Shown here: piece by piece, positions 40,459 to 43,296 of the stretch | How positions within the stretch are numbered: the first letter of the stretch is position 1 | Layout of the letters: each line of letters begins with the position of its first letter | Source of the DNA: Prevotella sp. | GTDB lineage: Bacteria; Bacteroidota; Bacteroidia; Bacteroidales; Bacteroidaceae | Direction: 5' to 3' | DNA length: 43,296 nt | Assembly: GCA_016285245.1 (NCBI GenBank) | Contig: JAEEQH010000025.1 | Location: forward strand, 1-43,296 | The notes under the pieces: model-generated | Told to the model about the DNA's origin: nothing | Seen by the model: the letters and a program-made list of their open reading frames with translations, nothing else | Database searches by the model: none | Program-made: the position numbers and the translations under genes

Positions 40459-41148
40459 CATATAGTACCTGTAGTTACCGTTCTGGTCAGCGAAGAACCA
40501 GGAGTTGCCCGACACCTTCAGACGATAGACATTGAACGAGGTACTACGCAGAGCCGACAGCAGGTCTTCGGGCACGTCACCACGAACGCAGAAGCCATTG
40601 GCATACACAGCGATGGCGGCATCGTCAGTAATGCAGACAGCCCACAGGCGGCCGTACTTGTTGCTGCCGTTCTTCAGCCAGTTCATCAGCTCCGTCGACG
40701 ACGTGGAATAGTACTCGTCCGACACAATCACCCAGTCGTTGTAGTCATTGAACGAAATCGAGCGGACTACATAGTTGTTGCGGTGGTACTCGTGGATCTT
40801 GTTTGCCAATCCGGAGGGGGCATTCGTCGTCCACTCGGCATCGTTCCTGCCATAGAGCACACACCAGCGGCCGTTCTCCGTCAGCTGGACGTCGTCAATC
40901 AGGATACTGGCCTTGTTCAGTTCTCTCAGCTTGTTCGACAGACCCGTCGGAACGTTGCTCGTTGCATAGCCGCATTTGCCATACAGCGCCACGTCACCAT
41001 TCGTCTTCGTGATAGCCACGTTCTTGCACTGGCCCCACTTCTTAATCTGACTCTTCACGTAGTTGCGGTCACGCTGAGCGTTCGCACCCGTTGCTGTCAT
41101 CAACAGCGCCATGGCCAGCAACACACCTTTTACAATTTGTCTTTTCAT
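40456..41148 (-). CDS. Exported tandem-repeat protein, first gene of the unit
   Basis: 230 residues with a signal peptide (1-24, ending TGANA). The mature part has about four degenerate repeats of 40-45 residues, each with a Gly/Ala-Pro turn, a helix (VPTGLSNKLRELN, APSGLANKIHEYH, SSTELMNWLKNG, VPEDLLSALRST) and a strand pair ending in a Trp-centred strand (GRWCVLYG, NDWVIVSDEYY, NSWFFADQNG). This is a regular helix-strand repeat, possibly propeller-like; I cannot name the family. It is nearest the promoter and so likely the most strongly expressed product. A role as an extracytoplasmic sensor or binding protein is inferred. Confidence 0.7.
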   Translation of the reverse strand: MKRQIVKGVLLAMALLMTATGANAQRDRNYVKSQIKKWGQCKNVAITKTNGDVALYGKCGYATSNVPTGLSNKLRELNKASILIDDVQLTENGRWCVLYGRNDAEWTTNAPSGLANKIHEYHRNNYVVRSISFNDYNDWVIVSDEYYSTSSTELMNWLKNGSNKYGRLWAVCITDDAAIAVYANGFCVRGDVPEDLLSALRSTSFNVYRLKVSGNSWFFADQNGNYRYYM

Positions 41149-41240
41149 AGAGGTTTTTTGTTATTAGTGAATAAATAAATAATAGGTTAATATCACACAT
41201 TATACTATTTTAACTTCTTCAATTTTTACACTTTCGACCG

Positions 41241-41272
41241 CAAATGTATGGAAAAATATCGAAACGAACAAA
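41241..41272 (-). promoter_or_regulatory. Promoter of the 14-gene unit
   Basis: On the minus strand, TTTG (complement of 41269-41272), 20 bases, TACATTTG (complement of 41241-41248). It predicts a leader of about 85 bases before the ATG at 41148. It is the only full -33/-7 match I found for the unit. Confidence 0.75.
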
Positions 41273-41312
41273 AAAAATCGCAAAAATCTTTTTATTTTTC
41301 AGAAGAAATGTG

Positions 41313-41320
41313 TATTTTTG
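41313..41320 (+). promoter_or_regulatory. -7 element for the secreted 482-residue protein gene
   Basis: TATTTTTG fits TAnnTTTG; the -33 position holds only a T-run. It is divergent from the promoter of the 14-gene unit, and the start codon follows 48 bases later. Confidence 0.5.
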
Positions 41321-41368
41321 CAACATCTATTTACTATCAACAAGAATATTAACCAAAATGAAAAGCGT

Positions 41369-42817
41369 ATGAAAAGAACAATTACCCGTTATTTCTTTGT
41401 GCTGTTCACGCTTCTGATGACAGCCACCACTGTGCGTGCCGAGGCCGTTCAGAGTGCCGACCGCGACAAGATCAGTGGCATCGTGGTGAATCTTATCAAC
41501 CAGTGGGACCAGCAGGCATTCGAGAATGCCAAGATGCTGATTACCCAGGTGGCACAGTTCGATCTGACCAACGTGGCTACCGGAAGCCTCGTGAAGCTGC
41601 TCGGCATGAAGAGCGCCATCGAGGGGACGACCGACTACCGTCTGCTGTTCTCCGGCAGGGTGTTTACCGGACATTTCGTCGTCCAGGACGGTGCCTGGGT
41701 GAAGGAGTCGGATGCCGACGACCTGCAGTTCACCTATGAGGTCAACGGCGTACCCGTAGTCCTGAAACTGACCACCAGCGATGAAACGAAGATGACCAGC
41801 GTGCCCATGGAGGGCGAAGACATCGCTTCGATGGTAGGCGGTCTGCTGAGCGGTAAGGACTCGCAGATGGCCGAAGTTGCCACGATGGCGCTGGAGAGCT
41901 TCCTCGACGGTGTCACCATGCTGTCGCTCGACGTGCCGGCACAGACCAACCTCGACCTCACCATTGGCGGTCAGCCGCTGGTGACGCTGGACATCAAGAT
42001 GGACCTTGACGCCCTCGGTGAAACCCCGCTGGACGGTATTATGGTGAGCAACGCCAACCTGAAGTTCTACAAGGGACTCCTCGGCAACACCACCCCCGGC
42101 ACCTACGAGGTGAACATCGCCAACACCGGCTATAAGCCTGGCGCAGGCATCAACATTGACATCACCGGCAAGAAGGACAACGCCCAGCTCATCTCGCTGA
42201 AGCTCAACGCCCCCGGCACACTCGACCTCCAGAACCTCATCACCGAGGAAGGTATCAACCTCGGCTTCGACCAGGTGACGGTTGATGCCGACGTCATGGG
42301 ACAGGGCCAGTTGAAGGGCAACATCAACCTCAACGCCCTGCTCAGTCTGTCCAGCGCCATGGACATGATTACCAGCGAGGCAGAGATGAAGGCTCTGCTG
42401 GAGCAGGCTAACCAGCAGATTGACGTGAAGCTCTACTACGACGGCAGCACCACACCGGCAGCCTCGCTGCAGCTACTGCCCGCCTACGACGAGGAGGACG
42501 AAGAGTGGGCTGCTGAGGCATACATCGTCTTTGCCAGCGACAACAAGTCTTATCTCATCGGCGACTTCTTCTCCGAGGAGAACTTCCCCGAAATACTCCA
42601 GGCTGTGATGGGTATTGCCGGCGAGATGGGCGATATTGCTGAAATCATCAAGAATAGGACCGAAGAGACCATCCAGAGCGTGGCCGACGCCAAGCTGCAG
42701 AAGACGGTCGCCACCGAGTTCTACACCATCGACGGCCGCCGCACCACCCAGGCTGCAAAGGGCCTGAAGGTTGTCCGCATGAGCGACGGCACCATCCGCA
42801 AGGTGATGGCTCGCTAA
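41369..42817 (+). CDS. Secreted protein of unknown function with C-terminal tail
   Basis: 482 residues from the ATG at 41369, which starts a signal peptide (MKRTITRYFFVLFTLLMTAT..., ending VRA at 24). The body is beta-rich with regular hydrophobic strands alternating with short turns, resembling lipid-binding or lipocalin-like Bacteroidales proteins, but I cannot name the family. The last 33 residues (FYTIDGRRTTQAAKGLKVVRMSDG...) are the tail also seen in the GH30 and CHB_HEX proteins. A four-codon ORF (41358-41372) overlaps its start codon. It is divergent from the 14-gene unit and ends at a strong terminator. It is probably independent of the cluster. Confidence 0.7.
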   Translation: MKRTITRYFFVLFTLLMTATTVRAEAVQSADRDKISGIVVNLINQWDQQAFENAKMLITQVAQFDLTNVATGSLVKLLGMKSAIEGTTDYRLLFSGRVFTGHFVVQDGAWVKESDADDLQFTYEVNGVPVVLKLTTSDETKMTSVPMEGEDIASMVGGLLSGKDSQMAEVATMALESFLDGVTMLSLDVPAQTNLDLTIGGQPLVTLDIKMDLDALGETPLDGIMVSNANLKFYKGLLGNTTPGTYEVNIANTGYKPGAGINIDITGKKDNAQLISLKLNAPGTLDLQNLITEEGINLGFDQVTVDADVMGQGQLKGNINLNALLSLSSAMDMITSEAEMKALLEQANQQIDVKLYYDGSTTPAASLQLLPAYDEEDEEWAAEAYIVFASDNKSYLIGDFFSEENFPEILQAVMGIAGEMGDIAEIIKNRTEETIQSVADAKLQKTVATEFYTIDGRRTTQAAKGLKVVRMSDGTIRKVMAR

Positions 42818-42820
42818 GTC

Positions 42821-42856
42821 GTCCTGACACAACGAAAAGTCCTGACACAACGAAAA
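42821..42856. repeat. 18-base direct repeat
   Basis: GTCCTGACACAACGAAAA occurs twice head to tail (42821-42838, 42839-42856) between the stop codon and the terminator. Confidence 0.85.
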
Positions 42857-42858
42857 CA

Positions 42859-42890
42859 AACAGCCCGGCTCCTGAGTGAGCCGGGCTGTT
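42859..42890. terminator. Strong bidirectional rho-independent terminator
   Basis: A 13-base GC-rich stem AACAGCCCGGCTC (42859-42871) / GAGCCGGGCTGTT (42878-42890) is followed by TTTATT on the plus strand. On the minus strand it directly follows the stop of the LRR remnant, with a TTTGTTTTCG tract after the stem. Confidence 0.9.
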
Positions 42891-42891
42891 T

Positions 42892-43161
42892 TTATTCTTC
42901 TACGATGTTATTAAAAAGATTCCAATTAGAGGCTTTATAAGCGTCCAACGTCCCCTTGGGAACATATAGTGTTGCGTTGGAATAAGTGTCCTCGTCAAAA
43001 CTAAAAGAAATACTCTTAACGTAAGGAGTCGTACTTAAACAATGTATCTTGGTTAGACTTGAGCAACCGAAGAAAGCACGTTGTTCAATGCTTGTCACAC
43101 TACTGGGAATCGTGATGCTGGGCAGACTTGAGCATTGACTGAATGCTTTAAACGTTGATAA
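42892..43161 (-). pseudogene. 3' remnant of a BspA-like leucine-rich-repeat gene
   Basis: The frame from a TGA at 43162-43164 to the TAA at 42892-42894 encodes about 89 residues of the LRR_5/BspA type: two copies of the AF-x-x-CSSLxxI repeat (KAFSQCSSLPSITIPSSVTSIE and RAFFGCSSLTKIHC) and the usual C-terminal end (ATLYVPKGTLDAYKASNWNLF). No start codon and signal peptide are available; upstream sequence is unrelated and stops the frame, so this is the tail of a disrupted surface-protein gene. The only possible start is a GTG at 43098, inside a repeat. Confidence 0.75.
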
Positions 43162-43164
43162 TCA

Positions 43165-43296
43165 GTAATTTAAATCTTAAACAGTAGAAAAGTGGCCCTG
43201 TGTGTTTTCAACCTTGGCTTGTGAGGCAAGATTTAACGTATTTCGCTCGACCTTAGGTCGCTTGCACGGCAAGAACTTTCATAAACGAGTAAATGG
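43165..43296. other. Unassigned sequence at the window edge
   Basis: No reading frame or RNA gene is recognised. It begins abruptly inside the LRR repeat and contains a short CGACCTTAGGTCG palindrome near 43248-43260. It could be the edge of an inserted element that continues outside the window. Confidence 0.3.

Noticed and set aside
1..43296. tRNA, rRNA or CRISPR arrays
   Set aside because: No T-loop-like motif, rRNA-like sequence or spaced repeats were noticed on reading; a dedicated tRNA/rRNA search was not possible.

Overview
The window looks like chromosomal DNA of a GC-rich member of the Prevotellaceae (Bacteroidales, Prevotella/Segatella type). Upstream sequences repeatedly show the Bacteroidota promoter pair (TTTG at -33, 19-20 bases, TAnnTTTG at -7). 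The gene content fits too: type III glutamine synthetase, the aguA-aguB pair, a Nif3 / C4 zinc-ribbon pair, a VirE-type mobile-element protein, a BspA-like leucine-rich-repeat remnant, and secreted proteins ending in a YxLDGR...GLY type tail. No rRNA, tRNA or CRISPR array was seen.

Region 1 (1-16.6 kb) is a patchwork of ordinary genes. It holds the 3' end of a VirE/DUF3987-like protein, a secreted cyclophilin, a HAD-family lipoprotein phosphatase, a lone HsdR_N-type nuclease domain, the zinc-ribbon/Nif3 pair, and a GH30 glycosidase directly abutting a FetAB-like ABC transporter whose ATPase lacks the signature motif. It continues with agmatine deiminase and N-carbamoylputrescine amidase (agmatine to putrescine), a small outer-membrane barrel, glnN, a short acidic-tail protein, a secreted CHB_HEX-type protein and a Trp-rich orphan. 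Several genes carry in-frame low-complexity or palindromic insertions.

Region 2 (16.9-41.2 kb) is the striking part. On the + strand, a Ser/Thr-kinase-like domain fused to a classical AAA ATPase is followed by a YbjN-like protein. Converging on it from the - strand is one tightly packed unit of 14 genes, about 21.8 kb long, with one recognisable promoter at 41241-41272. In transcription order it encodes: an exported tandem-repeat protein; an exported PPC-domain protein; a Rossmann(TrkA-N-like)-RyR protein; an FHA-like-TM-trypsin protein; a pseudokinase-TM protein; an exported TPR-CHAT (caspase-like) protein; an exported protein of unknown family; a RyR protein; a SIR2-like-TIR protein; an nSTAND ATPase-TM-periplasmic protein; two exported homologues of that periplasmic part; a sigma factor; and a small putative sigma partner. 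Most junctions overlap or are under 20 bases.

My reading (inference) is an envelope-spanning surveillance or conflict system. Cytosolic NTPase, kinase-like and FHA-like domains are joined through single membrane helices to periplasmic protease or repeat/PDZ modules. A TIR domain with its catalytic Glu retained, a degenerate SIR2-like fold, a Rossmann fold and two RyR domains suggest an NAD-derived signal. Individual domains are known from bacterial immunity and conflict systems; I do not recognise this combination as a named system.

Region 3 (41.2-43.3 kb) holds a divergently transcribed secreted protein, a strong bidirectional terminator, and the 3' remnant of a BspA-like LRR gene cut off by foreign-looking sequence near the window edge.
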